Shown here: one piece after another, positions 24,792-33,865 of the stretch
Layout of the letters: each line of letters starts with the position of its first letter
Position numbering within the stretch: the stretch's first letter is position 1
From: Coleofasciculaceae cyanobacterium
GTDB taxonomy: Bacteria; Cyanobacteriota; Cyanobacteriia; Cyanobacteriales; Xenococcaceae
Direction of reading: 5' to 3'
NCBI GenBank assembly: GCA_036703275.1
Contig: DATNPK010000012.1
Coordinates: 1 to 44,460 of the forward strand
Length of the DNA stretch: 44,460 bases
Translations under genes and position numbers: made by a program
The notes under the pieces: model-generated
What the model was told of the DNA's origin: nothing
What the model saw: the letters and a program-made list of their open reading frames with translations, nothing else
Databases searched by the model: none

Positions 24792-25496
24792 TCACTGTAC
24801 GTACTTAGTCACATCTTCGCCACATTCATCGGCTAGGTATGAAAGTGAACGAAAGCGCAGCATTGTAAACTGCTCATATAAAGGATTTAACTTGCAAAGA
24901 GGAGGAATATGAGCAATTTTGCGTCCAAATAAATTAATATCCCGCTCAAAAGGACATTGTGGCGGGATTACTTTACAGACAAATTTAGCCAAACGGGGAT
25001 CTTTGACTTCCATATCTTCCAGCCAATCTTTCACAGGATGCAGCACATCTACACAAGATTTACCTTTTTCGGCAGGTGGAGTTAGAGAAGAGGCAGCACC
25101 TGCACTAGTTTCTGTGGGTAATTCCTCTGGCTTATATAGAGTATTTTTTAAAGACTTGAGAGCTTCAACTTCAATTTCTAAAGCATTGCTAAATTTATAT
25201 AACAAATCATATTCAGACTTAGAATAGACTCCATCGGCTACAGCTACTAATACGCAGGTACGCAAAAAGTTTTCAGCAGTTTCTGATTCTTTGCCCAAAC
25301 TTTCAGCAAGCTCTTCGGGAGCGATCGCCTCTAGATTGTCAACATCATTAATGTCAGCTAAATCTTGAGTCAATTGAGTAATTAATTCTTGTTCTTGCGG
25401 GTGATAATGTCCGTCTACCAGGGCAATAGTGTATAGACCTCTAAGCCAAGCCACAATCTGGCGATCGCTATAAGCAGATTTAGTAATACCAGTCAT
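24792..25496 (-). CDS. TerB-like domain fused to Mo_nitro_C-type domain
   Basis: The protein has 234 residues. The N-terminal part (about 10-125) is helical and acidic with two similar halves, LRGLYTIALVDGHYHPQEQELI and CVLVAVADGVYSKSEYDLLYKF, the pattern of TerB-like domains. After a Ser/Pro linker the C-terminal part (about 150-225: HPVKDWLEDME, CKVIPPQCPFERDINLFG, IPPLCKLNPLYEQFTMLRFR) matches the domain named after the Mo-dependent nitrogenase C-terminus. That name comes from fusion context; no nitrogenase gene is in this window and nitrogen fixation should not be inferred. The exact function is unknown. The gene is upstream of obg on the same strand with a 96-base gap. Confidence 0.8.
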   Translation of the reverse strand: MTGITKSAYSDRQIVAWLRGLYTIALVDGHYHPQEQELITQLTQDLADINDVDNLEAIAPEELAESLGKESETAENFLRTCVLVAVADGVYSKSEYDLLYKFSNALEIEVEALKSLKNTLYKPEELPTETSAGAASSLTPPAEKGKSCVDVLHPVKDWLEDMEVKDPRLAKFVCKVIPPQCPFERDINLFGRKIAHIPPLCKLNPLYEQFTMLRFRSLSYLADECGEDVTKYVQ

Positions 25497-26161
25497 CAGA
25501 ATTTATGTTTTAGGTGTTGAAAATAAACTTGTAATTTTGAATATACGAGGCAACGCGGCACATAAGATCTACAAAGATAATAATTTTATGCCATATAAAT
25601 GATAGCGAAAACTACTTATAAAACTTTCTAAAATTAAATTAGCGCTAAGCTGTAGGCTTTTAGCTGTAAACTAAATCAAATATTAAACAGGTTTATAGCT
25701 GTCTTTAAACTGAATTATTAAATATTCATTTCTAAGAGAATCACCTAAAAGCATTGCCCAATTCCGTTGCTCTGACTGGAAGTTTATGGAGCGATCGCTT
25801 TCTATTTTGCTAATCGATTGATGATAATTATTTGCAAGAGGGTGAAACCGAATTTCAGCGGCTACAGCAGTCCTGCAAAGAAAAGAGCCCTTTGCTATAC
25901 CAAAAATTGAAAGCGACTCAAGCCCAAAAGCAGAGCTTAGTATGACAGAGATTCAATAAACGATTCAGTTTCTCGTCTTCTGGCACAATTGTTGTGGCAA
26001 AAAGCGATCGCGACTAAAACAAACAAAAGCTGACTGCCTACTTGGGGAGGAGAACAGCCAAGTTTTGAAGTGTGATAGTTAATAGCTGCATCAGTCTTTC
26101 TCCTAAATTTGTATCATAACTGTTTAAAATTAAAACTAAAGACTGTAATCTTAAAAACGCA
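25497..26161. other. Intergenic region with a possible decayed gene
   Basis: This 665-base region lies between divergent genes. 25640-25675 carries AGCTGTA/AGGCTTTT elements resembling the heptad repeats. From about 25760 to 26080 there are plus-strand fragments that look coding but are broken by stops and frame changes (see the entry at 25766). No start codon for rluD is found in it. Confidence 0.55.
25766..26080 (+). pseudogene. Possible decayed gene, family not recognised
   Basis: Short segments in different frames look like protein code. One open stretch (25814-25945) reads S-I-D-D-N-Y-L-Q-E-G-E-T-E-F-Q-R-L-Q-Q and goes on amphipathic to a TGA. Another (about 25940-26025) contains V-S-R-L-L-A-Q-L-L-W-Q-K-A. 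A third, earlier frame contains G-A-I-A-F-Y-F-A-N-R. Together they could be a frameshifted gene with a hydrophobic start and helical body. I do not recognise the family, and chance cannot be excluded. Confidence 0.35.
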
Positions 26162-27091
26162 ATTATTATTCAAGAAATTACATTACAGGTAACCGAAAAA
26201 AGCGATCGCCTAGATCTTTGGCTATCGACCAATTTAAGCGATCTTTCTCGTTCTCGTATCCAAAAGCTGATTGAAGACGGCAATGTCAGGTTAAATCATC
26301 AGGTTTGCAACAGTAAAAAGGTTAAAGTTAGCCCTGGTGATACTCTTGACATAACTATTCCTGAACCCGAAAAACTCAATTTAACTCCTGAAAATATTCC
26401 TCTGGATATTCTTTATGAAGACGAACAGTTGATTATTGTTAATAAACCAGCGGGTATGGTGGTGCATCCAGCACCAGGACATTATACGGGGACGCTAGTT
26501 CACGCTTTACTGCATCATTGCGACACTTTAGCAGGAATTGGCGGGGTGGAACGACCAGGAATTGTCCATCGACTCGATAAAGATACTACGGGAGCAATTG
26601 TGATCGCCAAAAGCGATCGCGCTCATCAAAACTTACAGGCACAAATTAAAGCTAAAACGACCAGAAGAGAATACTGGGGGATAGTCTACGGTTCTTTTGC
26701 CACCGAAACAGGAAAAATTGACTTACCGATTGGTCGTCACAAAGGCGATCGCCAAAAGATGGCGGTTATTCCTGTAGCCCAAGGAGGCAGAGAAGCCGTC
26801 ACCCACTGGAAAATTTTGGAACGAATTGGTAATTATAGCTTGATGCAATTTGTGTTAGAAACGGGGCGGACTCATCAAATCAGAGTTCATTGCGCTCATC
26901 AAGGACACCCTCTACTTGGAGACACCACCTACGGCTCAAATCGTGCTTTAAAAGTCAATTTATCGGGTCAAGCTCTCCACGCCAGACAATTATCTTTATT
27001 ACATCCAATATCAGGAGAACCCATTCAGGCGATCGCAGCTCTACCAGCAGAATTTACCAAACTCTTGCAAGTTTTGCGTCGTCGAAACTAG
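26162..27091 (+). CDS. RluA/RluD-family 23S rRNA pseudouridine synthase
   Basis: The catalytic domain is clear: HRLDKDTTG holds the active Asp, NKPAGMVVHPAPGH and LETGRTHQIRVH are family motifs, and the end (LHARQLSLLHP) is normal. In the same frame upstream is a complete S4 RNA-binding domain (V-T-E-K-S-D-R-L-D-L-W-L-S, then S-R-I-Q-K-L-I-E-D-G-N-V), so translation must begin near 26162-26170. No ATG, GTG or TTG exists in frame between the upstream stop (26117-26119) and the S4 domain; three consecutive ATT codons (26162, 26165, 26168) stand where the family starts, so ATT is the likely start (CTG 26120 is another candidate). A TTG at 26429 would remove the S4 domain and part of the catalytic core. 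The gene is convergent with the next one. Confidence 0.88.
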   Translation: MIIQEITLQVTEKSDRLDLWLSTNLSDLSRSRIQKLIEDGNVRLNHQVCNSKKVKVSPGDTLDITIPEPEKLNLTPENIPLDILYEDEQLIIVNKPAGMVVHPAPGHYTGTLVHALLHHCDTLAGIGGVERPGIVHRLDKDTTGAIVIAKSDRAHQNLQAQIKAKTTRREYWGIVYGSFATETGKIDLPIGRHKGDRQKMAVIPVAQGGREAVTHWKILERIGNYSLMQFVLETGRTHQIRVHCAHQGHPLLGDTTYGSNRALKVNLSGQALHARQLSLLHPISGEPIQAIAALPAEFTKLLQVLRRRN

Positions 27092-27111
27092 TTGTCAAGT
27101 GTCTGCTGTTT

Positions 27112-28953
27112 TCAAAACTGAGGATACTCGGCTAACATTAACTCAACTGCTTGAGGAGTTAGCGGTTTAGAAAATAAATATCCTTGACCAAACTCACATC
27201 CCAAAAATTTTAACTGACTAAGTTGTTGAGGTGTTTCTACTCCCTCAGAAATAGTATCCATTCCCAAGGTTTTTGCTAAGGTAATAATCAATCGAACAAT
27301 CTCAAAATTCTCTGAATCAAAGTTCATTTGTTCGATAAAAGAGCGGTCAATTTTCAGATTATCAATGGGAAAACGGCGCAAATAGCTCAAAGAAGAATAA
27401 CCCGTACCAAAATCATCAATACTTAGCTTGATGTTTCTGCTTCTAATTTGCCTTAAAGTGTTTTGGACATTTCCTTCGGGTTCAATTAAAGCACTTTCAG
27501 TAATCTCTAATCTCAAAGAGCTACCGTTCAACCCAGTTTCTAAGAGAATTCGATCTAACTTATCAATAAACTCAGGCTGTTGTAGCTGTTGACTAGCTAA
27601 ATTGATACTCATCTTCAAAGAGTCAATCTGAGATATGGAACTAAATTGTTGTCTCCAGGTTTGTAATTGTTGACAAGCTTCTGTGAGTAACCATTCACCA
27701 ATGCTCAAGATCAATCCTGTATCTTCGGCAATGGGAATAAATTCGACAGGAGAAATAAAACCTCTTTCAGGATGTTGCCAACGAATCAGCGCTTCAAAAC
27801 CAACCAAGCTATTGTGATCCAAAGACATAATTGGTTGGTAGTGCATGACAAACTCATTACGTTCAAGAGCCAGACGCAAATTGTTTTCTAATTCAACTAA
27901 GCGAAGAGTTTCATCATACATTGTCTGGTCAAAAATGGTGTAGCGCGCTTTTCCATTGTCTTTGGCACGATACATCGCAATATCAGCATCGCGCATTAAA
28001 TCAGTCGCGTTGCTATATTCTATTGAGCTAAATACAATGCCAATACTGGCACTAGTAAAAATACTTTGACCCTGTAATTCAAATGGCGATCGCAATTTTT
28101 TTTGAATGCGATCGCCAATTAAAGTTGCATCCTGAAGCTGTTTAATGCCGTCTAACAAAATGACAAATTCGTCACCTCCGAGCCGACCCACAATATCGTT
28201 TTCTCTCACGCATCCTTGGAGTAAGTTAGACACGGCAACTAATAATCGATCGCCAATTAAATGCCCTAGACTATCGTTGATAATTTTAAAGCGATCGAGG
28301 TCGATAAATAATAGTGCATACATATAACCAGGATTTCGTCTGGCATGGGCGATGGTAAATTCAATTCTTTCCATCAATAAGGCTCGGTTCGCTAATCCCG
28401 TTAAGCTATCGTGCAGTGCATCATATATTAACTGCTGTTGTACTCGCTGACGTTCGTTAATTTCTTGGCGCAGTTTTTGAACCGCAGTTTTTAGTTCAAT
28501 AGTACGTTGATAAACTTTTTTTTCGAGATTCTGATTTAATTCATTAATCTTAGCATTGGCTAATTGCAGAGAAATTTGGTTTTTAACCCGAACTAAGACT
28601 TCTTTGACTTGGATAGGTTTACTAATATAGTCTACTCCACCCGCTTCAAAAGCTTTAACTTTATCCAAAACATCATCTAAAGCACTGAGAAAAATGACTG
28701 GGATATCGCGGGTTTGTTTATTGGCTTTTAACTTTTGACAAACTTGATAACCATCAAGATCGGGCATTTTAATATCCAATAAAATTAGATCGGGAAGAAT
28801 TGTACTTGCCCCCCGTATTGCTGTGAATCCATTTTTGGCACAGCGCACCCGATATCCTTGTTTGCTGAGAGTAGTCGCGAGAATTTGCAAATTATCAGCA
28901 ACATCATCGACCACTAAAATACTAATTGTCTTGTCTGGAATAGAGATCGTCAT
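27112..28953 (-). CDS. Response regulator with GGDEF and EAL domains
   Basis: Protein of 613 residues in the order receiver (Asp60 in LILLDIKMPDLDG), coiled coil (about 130-175), GGDEF (GRLGGDEFVILLD, motif 259-263) and EAL (FEALIRWQHP, then RLEITESALI and SIDDFGTGYSSLSYL). The GGDEF inhibitory site R-E-N-D lies five residues before the motif. All signature residues of both cyclase and phosphodiesterase are present, so it may make or break cyclic di-GMP; the net activity cannot be read from sequence. It starts 68 bases after the hybrid kinase-like gene on the same strand, a likely two-gene operon and signalling pair. ATG 28953 fits. Confidence 0.93.
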   Translation of the reverse strand: MTISIPDKTISILVVDDVADNLQILATTLSKQGYRVRCAKNGFTAIRGASTILPDLILLDIKMPDLDGYQVCQKLKANKQTRDIPVIFLSALDDVLDKVKAFEAGGVDYISKPIQVKEVLVRVKNQISLQLANAKINELNQNLEKKVYQRTIELKTAVQKLRQEINERQRVQQQLIYDALHDSLTGLANRALLMERIEFTIAHARRNPGYMYALLFIDLDRFKIINDSLGHLIGDRLLVAVSNLLQGCVRENDIVGRLGGDEFVILLDGIKQLQDATLIGDRIQKKLRSPFELQGQSIFTSASIGIVFSSIEYSNATDLMRDADIAMYRAKDNGKARYTIFDQTMYDETLRLVELENNLRLALERNEFVMHYQPIMSLDHNSLVGFEALIRWQHPERGFISPVEFIPIAEDTGLILSIGEWLLTEACQQLQTWRQQFSSISQIDSLKMSINLASQQLQQPEFIDKLDRILLETGLNGSSLRLEITESALIEPEGNVQNTLRQIRSRNIKLSIDDFGTGYSSLSYLRRFPIDNLKIDRSFIEQMNFDSENFEIVRLIITLAKTLGMDTISEGVETPQQLSQLKFLGCEFGQGYLFSKPLTPQAVELMLAEYPQF

Positions 28954-29021
28954 TTTTCTTGTTTGGGTGAAGATGGACTTGTCCGCATGAATGATGGCGT
29001 AATGTCAACTGGTTAACCGCT

Positions 29022-31385
29022 CTAGCTCTTTTTTATTAAATTGAGAATGTTATCGAAATCAAAATCGTTAACCTGCTTTTGCAGGGCATGTTTTAAATCA
29101 GTATGTTCTAGGGGGATTTCTGCTAATAGTTGAGTCAGTAAGTCTCGATCTAACACTATCGCTGCCTGCTCTACTTGGTTTAACCATCGGTCGGACATTA
29201 CATTTAATGTCTCTGCCGTCAATTTAAAATTACTAGGGGTCACAGGAATAATTGGTTCATAGACGTAGCGTATTCCTAAGTGTTGTGCAATTTTGTCAAA
29301 AATAACGTTTTCTGAAAAGGGTTTCCCGACAAAATCATCACATCCCGCTGCTTTAAATAGCAATTTTTCTTCTTCTAAGGTACTAGCAGTCAGTGCTACA
29401 ATCGGCGTGTATAGATGAGGATAAGATCTAATTCGCTCTGTTGCCTCACAACCATTCATTACGGGCATTCTTAAATCCATCCAGATCATATGAGGTTGCC
29501 ACTGCAACCATATATCTACTGCTTCTTTACCATTAACTGCCTCTTTGATTTTAAAACCTACTGGTTCCAATAGCAGCGACATAATTTTACGATTGGTTTT
29601 AGAGTCATCGACAATCAAAATTCGATATTCAATCTGGTCTGATTCTAGACGGATAATTCTTCTCAAGCCAGATTGAACCTGCAATTTTTGAGCCACAATA
29701 CTTTCGGTCTGAATCTCTAGATTAAAGATTATGCCTTGTCCTAAATTGCTGTTGTTGCTTACGGTAATGTCTCCTCCCATTAATTGAGCAAGCCGACGGC
29801 TAATTGGCAGATTTAAAGAACTACCTCTAGCAGATTGAGACTGTTGTTCTTGTCGCACTCTAACCGTAGGATTGAATAGGGTAGCTAATTCTGTAGCCGT
29901 GACTTGAAGATTAGCATTTTCTACCTCAAAATAAACATTAAGGTTTTTAGAAGAGCTTTGCTGGTTTGCCACAACTGTCGTCTTTTGGCGAGCATTACCA
30001 TAAGCAACTCGAAGGGTTATTGTTGAAGTAGGTGTGGATTTAAAACAATAATCAATCAAATTTCGCAGAATCTGGCGTAGTCTGCGCTCATCAATACAGA
30101 TATATTGAGGCAAGTTTTCCTCTCTAATTAAAGAAAATTCCCATCCCCGATCGTAAGCTTGGAGCTTGATGCTTTGTTCTATCGTGTCTAACCAGGAATA
30201 AAAATCAACGTTATTATGCTCTAAAGTCAGTCGATTCGTTTCAATTTTAGCCAGGTCAACTACGTCATTAATAATCCCTAATAAACGTTCGCCACTACGA
30301 TTAATAATTGCAATATTTTCTCGACTTGTGGGAGTTATTGATAATTCTTGCTCCATAATCTGAACGAACCCTAATATCGCGTTCAAAGGCGATCGCAATT
30401 CATGGCTCATATCTGCTAATAATTCATATGGTTCATTATGAACTGTTTTTTCCGTTTGGGCGATCGGTAAATCAGTCTGACTAAGCGGAGGGTCAAGGTT
30501 GAGGTTTTCTTCAGAGTCAGCCCCTTGTAAAAATAAGTCTTCTTGATTCAAAGCAGGGTAATGTTCGCGGCTGGGTGATGAAGTATCGTCTCGCTCATTA
30601 AGTCGATCGCCTTTGGCAATCTGTTGATTATCAGAATGATTGTGGGAAAGTTCCATCGGCATCGGCGATTGATTTAATTTAATTAATCTAGTTATCCAGA
30701 TGCAGGTCAATATTCCCAGAAAAACAGTTGACGACAAATAGGTTAAATATCTTAATCTCAAACTTCTTTGTTCATCTGATTGGTCAATCATTAATTCTGT
30801 TTTAGGAATGATCGCCACTATTAAACCATTTAACCCCAATGCTTTACTTTGCCAGGGAGTTACTTGTCCGAAAAGAAAATTCTGCTTAATCTTAAAATCA
30901 AATTGTTGAGCCTTATTTATCTTAGAAAATGAGTCGAACTTTTGTTGGAGATATATTAAAACATCTTGACTAGCAAAAGATGATTTGTTGTTTATTTCTC
31001 GAAAGTTGCTAGCAATAATTAAACCATCTTCGTTGATGACAATAACTTTGGCTGAAAAATCTAGATCTGCCTGGGTTAAGTATTTGTTAAGTATTTGAGA
31101 TAAAAGTTGATTTTGACGATTATCAGCACTGATGTCTTTTATTTGTGGTGAATTATTTAAATAAAAAAGCAGCCGATCGCTTATATTGTCTGCATGATTA
31201 CCAACGTTTTTATTAATATTTTTTGAGTTTTGTTGAATCGAAAAATATTGTGTCAACCAGTCAGTAGCTAAGGGATTGGCGATGATTGGCATTAAAATTA
31301 TCAAATACAATGATATATTATTAATTCCCAAACGTGGCTTATGTATGCTCTTTATTAGCTGTTTAATTCGGTTTTTGAGCTTCAT
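29022..31385 (-). CDS. Hybrid histidine kinase-like membrane protein with degenerate ATP site
   Basis: Protein of 787 residues. A first membrane segment (about 20-45, ISLYLIILMPIIANPL), an extracytoplasmic sensor (about 45-210, Cache-like but not certain) and a second segment (YLSSTVFLGILTCIWITRLI) are followed by a linker, HisKA (MSHELRSPLNAILGF, His328 intact), a HATPase-like region and a C-terminal receiver domain (ILIVDDSKTN, MDLRMPVMNG, KPF). The HATPase part is poor: the N-box reads NLIDYCFK instead of NLxxNAxK, EVENANL stands where D-x-G-x-G belongs, and RGSSLNL replaces GxGLGL. It may be a scaffold or receive phosphate from another kinase. The REC-GGDEF-EAL gene follows directly. Confidence 0.88.
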   Translation of the reverse strand: MKLKNRIKQLIKSIHKPRLGINNISLYLIILMPIIANPLATDWLTQYFSIQQNSKNINKNVGNHADNISDRLLFYLNNSPQIKDISADNRQNQLLSQILNKYLTQADLDFSAKVIVINEDGLIIASNFREINNKSSFASQDVLIYLQQKFDSFSKINKAQQFDFKIKQNFLFGQVTPWQSKALGLNGLIVAIIPKTELMIDQSDEQRSLRLRYLTYLSSTVFLGILTCIWITRLIKLNQSPMPMELSHNHSDNQQIAKGDRLNERDDTSSPSREHYPALNQEDLFLQGADSEENLNLDPPLSQTDLPIAQTEKTVHNEPYELLADMSHELRSPLNAILGFVQIMEQELSITPTSRENIAIINRSGERLLGIINDVVDLAKIETNRLTLEHNNVDFYSWLDTIEQSIKLQAYDRGWEFSLIREENLPQYICIDERRLRQILRNLIDYCFKSTPTSTITLRVAYGNARQKTTVVANQQSSSKNLNVYFEVENANLQVTATELATLFNPTVRVRQEQQSQSARGSSLNLPISRRLAQLMGGDITVSNNSNLGQGIIFNLEIQTESIVAQKLQVQSGLRRIIRLESDQIEYRILIVDDSKTNRKIMSLLLEPVGFKIKEAVNGKEAVDIWLQWQPHMIWMDLRMPVMNGCEATERIRSYPHLYTPIVALTASTLEEEKLLFKAAGCDDFVGKPFSENVIFDKIAQHLGIRYVYEPIIPVTPSNFKLTAETLNVMSDRWLNQVEQAAIVLDRDLLTQLLAEIPLEHTDLKHALQKQVNDFDFDNILNLIKKS

Positions 31386-32061
31386 AAATACTTCAACAAA
31401 CTAAATATTAGATAATAAAACGCTGGTAATTAATGGTTATTAAACGCTAAAGCTGAAGTTTAGGAGATTCTATTGGTAATTAATTAATCTTGATTTGAAA
31501 ATTCAATAGCATCATTATGCTAATGCTTGAGCTGAATTTTCGTTAACTGCAATGATTTTCCATTGTAACGGTTATACCTAGTTAATAATGCCTTTGTGGA
31601 TTTGGCAAAAAGCATATAAGAGGATCGAGCCTGAGAGCTTGTGGCGCAATTGCCTTGCTGTCTCGAGATTAGCAATTCTGTAACATACGAATTAATTAGG
31701 ATTCACACAGAAAATCATCCATTTTAACTGTCTAAATCTAATTGATTTTTCTACATATCTACTACAAAAATGTAAAAAACTCGATTACGTCTAACTGGTA
31801 CGTTCGATATCATTTTGAAAATTAAAGACAAAAGCGAGAATTTATCGTCATTCCCATTAATTTCCGCAGGTTTGCCTATAATGAAGGTCAAAGATTACTC
31901 CGTGCAGAGTACGTCGGCTTTTTTAACAAGCAATTAAAAAGAGGGAGGTTACCAATTAACAACATAATTTTTTGAAACTATGGAGCTAATTCATAACTTT
32001 CCCTCTTAGATACGGTCAAGTCAATTTACTAAGCTACTAACTGCAAATACTTAACCTGAAA
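31386..32061. other. Intergenic region after cpcG
   Basis: This 676-base region has no plausible ORF. A candidate cpcG terminator lies at 31936-32007. A small hairpin TACTC-N6-GAGTA (31896-31911, followed by CGTCGG and six T) lies near a TATAAT (31877-31882), possibly a short plus-strand RNA. The left part holds the promoter of the kinase-like gene, which I cannot place. Confidence 0.45.
31936..32007 (-). terminator. Candidate terminator of cpcG
   Basis: On the minus strand, AAGAGGGA (complement of 32000-32007) pairs with TCCCTCTT (complement of 31939-31946) and runs into a T-tract (complement of 31936-31940). The loop is long (53 bases) with internal complementarity, so confidence is moderate. 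Confidence 0.4.
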
Positions 32062-32820
32062 TTAAGTAACTTTACGATAAGGAACTTTACTCAGGTAGTC
32101 AAGATTGGTTGCTGAGTTTGTGGTAGGAGTATTTGCTCTATTAGGTAGACTACGAGCCATATTTAAATATAAAGCGGGACTTCCTGCTTTTGCTTGCTTT
32201 TCTTGAGGAGTATAACGACGTACTTCGGTTTGCCAAATAATTTGAGGAAAGCCCAAAATGGAACGATAATATTCGTTATAGCGAGGAGACTTGATATTAA
32301 AAGGACGCTCTCCTGTTTGGCGACCAGCAAGTACTCGACGGCGTTGATAAGGTACAATATCGTAGCCGAAGTTTTCTATGTATTCGTCACTGTCTAGCAA
32401 CGCGTCAATAAATCCTTCTCTACCTTTAGTACCTATTTTAATTGACCAAGCAATTTTCTCTCTTTCGTTATAAGGATCGCGCCCTAAAACTCTTTGGATG
32501 CACTGTTCGACAAAACGATAGTTGCTATTTTTTTCGTAAAAGCTACTTCTAAAAGTTTCCGAAAGCAAAAGTCCACGAATAAAATCTCGAACGGTAATTT
32601 GACGGTTACGCAATTGAGATTCTAAGTAAATTTCGCGATCGGAACGAAAAGCATAGAAAAAGATTTGACGATATGCTGCATCAATCAATTCATTCATTTC
32701 AGTCAAAGAGAATGTACTCTCTGCTGAATAAATTCTGGGTTGGTCATCACTCCCAACATCGTATCCTGCGACACGAGGATTTTGGGAACTAGGCTTATAT
32801 TCTAGTAAGGGAATAGACAA
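32062..32820 (-). CDS. cpcG: Phycobilisome rod-core linker polypeptide
   Basis: CpcG, 252 residues, attaches phycocyanin rods to the allophycocyanin core. Conserved features are the N-terminus [23 protein letters not shown], then the linker domain with [47 protein letters not shown] and [24 protein letters not shown]. It ends with VPYRKVT, and the C-terminal part lacks the hydrophobic segment of the membrane-linked CpcG2/CpcL type, so it is the core-attaching kind. The start is TTG 32820, supported by GGAGG (32828-32832 on the plus strand as CCTCC), seven bases upstream. Confidence 0.95.
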   Translation of the reverse strand: MSIPLLEYKPSSQNPRVAGYDVGSDDQPRIYSAESTFSLTEMNELIDAAYRQIFFYAFRSDREIYLESQLRNRQITVRDFIRGLLLSETFRSSFYEKNSNYRFVEQCIQRVLGRDPYNEREKIAWSIKIGTKGREGFIDALLDSDEYIENFGYDIVPYQRRRVLAGRQTGERPFNIKSPRYNEYYRSILGFPQIIWQTEVRRYTPQEKQAKAGSPALYLNMARSLPNRANTPTTNSATNLDYLSKVPYRKVT

Positions 32821-32827
32821 GTCAAAA

Positions 32828-32832
32828 CCTCC
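32828..32832 (-). promoter_or_regulatory. Shine-Dalgarno fixing the TTG start of cpcG
   Basis: GGAGG on the minus strand, seven bases before the TTG. It makes the non-ATG start of cpcG convincing. Confidence 0.75.
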
Positions 32833-32972
32833 GTCTATCGTGAGTTATGTTAAAAATCTTAGTCCCAATCATACGGTAGTTAGGGGATACAAATGAACAA
32901 CGGTAACAAAATATTACAGAGTAATTAGTTAGTTTCGGTTTGCTTCACTTAATTTGAGTTACTGGCTATCAA

Positions 32973-33590
32973 TTACCATCCTGAAATAGCAAATGATTTA
33001 GCCTCGGTATTTTCGACGGTTGCATCTGGTACGGTTGCTTCGCTCACACGAGATTCTGCACAGAAGGTAGCGGTATTAAATCCGCCAAATCTTTTAACGG
33101 TGCTGCTTCGTAAGCGTAAATCAGGACTAACGAACCAAAAGCGTTCAATGATACTCATCGTTTCATATTCAGTAATTAAGACTAGTCCGTCTTCTCGATC
33201 CAGGTGATATTCTCCGGCCACAGGAACAATCTCTGCATAGCCTCTTTCTCTGAGTAGTTTACCTTTGCGGGGGTCTTCCGAGTCAGGAATTAAAGCAAAT
33301 ACGGTTGTTCCTTTATGATCCTCATTTTCTTTATCCCACGCCATTGAGCCATCCCAGCTAACGAATGCGCCGCCGATCGCTTTTTGAGGCTCGACATCGT
33401 GCATTTGGCAGATTGCAGCTATTTTCTCATCATTAGCATCGAGAAATTCGACATTGATATCTGAACTCCCGCTTTCTGCTCTTCTAAAAGGTAAGTGGTG
33501 CGTGGTGCGTTGCGATCGCCATCTTCCTGCACTCTGTTGAAAAAATTCTTTTGCGTCTTTGATTGAATTCATAGTCATATAAATTGCCAT
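32973..33590 (-). CDS. CpcS/CpeS-family phycobiliprotein lyase
   Basis: A chromophore lyase of about 200 residues that attaches bilin to a cysteine of phycobiliprotein. The start of the fold, FFQQSAGRWRSQRTTHHLPFRRAESG, and WFVSPDLRLRSSTVKRFGGFNTATFCAE are typical CpcS/CpeS sequence (FATC-fold lipocalin-like lyase). Exact subtype (CpcS, CpcU or CpeS) cannot be set from sequence reading. ATG 33572 (M-N-S-I-K-D-A-K-E) is the better start; ATG 33590 adds six residues. It is followed by cpcG after 152 bases, so both probably belong to one phycobilisome-assembly transcript, and it is divergent from nblA. Confidence 0.88.
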   Translation of the reverse strand: MAIYMTMNSIKDAKEFFQQSAGRWRSQRTTHHLPFRRAESGSSDINVEFLDANDEKIAAICQMHDVEPQKAIGGAFVSWDGSMAWDKENEDHKGTTVFALIPDSEDPRKGKLLRERGYAEIVPVAGEYHLDREDGLVLITEYETMSIIERFWFVSPDLRLRSSTVKRFGGFNTATFCAESRVSEATVPDATVENTEAKSFAISGW

Positions 33591-33865
33591 ATAAATTTTA
33601 TTTATCGCCTTAATTACTACTATATCGGTAATTTGTGGTTATCTCTCTATAGCCGATTTATATTTTATTTCCGCATCAAAATACACCAAAATTAGGACTC
33701 TTCGATAAGTATTTTATAACTTTTTGTTACTTTAATTAATTAATCCTTGACATTATAGACTTTTTATAGTGCCAGTGTTAGATTAATTGCAAATTAACAC
33801 TTATGTCAGCTCAAAAAATTGCATTTTCAGAGGCTGAGTAATTATTAGATTAAGGAGTGGTGCCA
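33591..33865. promoter_or_regulatory. Divergent promoter region of the lyase gene and nblA
   Basis: A region of 275 AT-rich bases between genes for phycobilisome assembly (minus) and degradation (plus). TTGACA at 33747-33752 on the plus strand is a possible nblA -35; the best -10 candidate (TATAGT, 33765-33770) is closer than usual. I found no perfect GTA-N8-TAC (NtcA) site. Confidence 0.45.

Noticed and set aside
24792-25496. Evidence of nitrogen fixation from the Mo_nitro_C-type domain
   Set aside because: The domain name comes from fusions; it is found without nitrogenase, and no nif gene is here.
26429-27091. Short version of the pseudouridine synthase from TTG 26429
   Set aside because: This codon is a leucine inside the conserved domain (E-Q-L-I-I-V-N-K-P-A-G); an in-frame S4 domain lies upstream.
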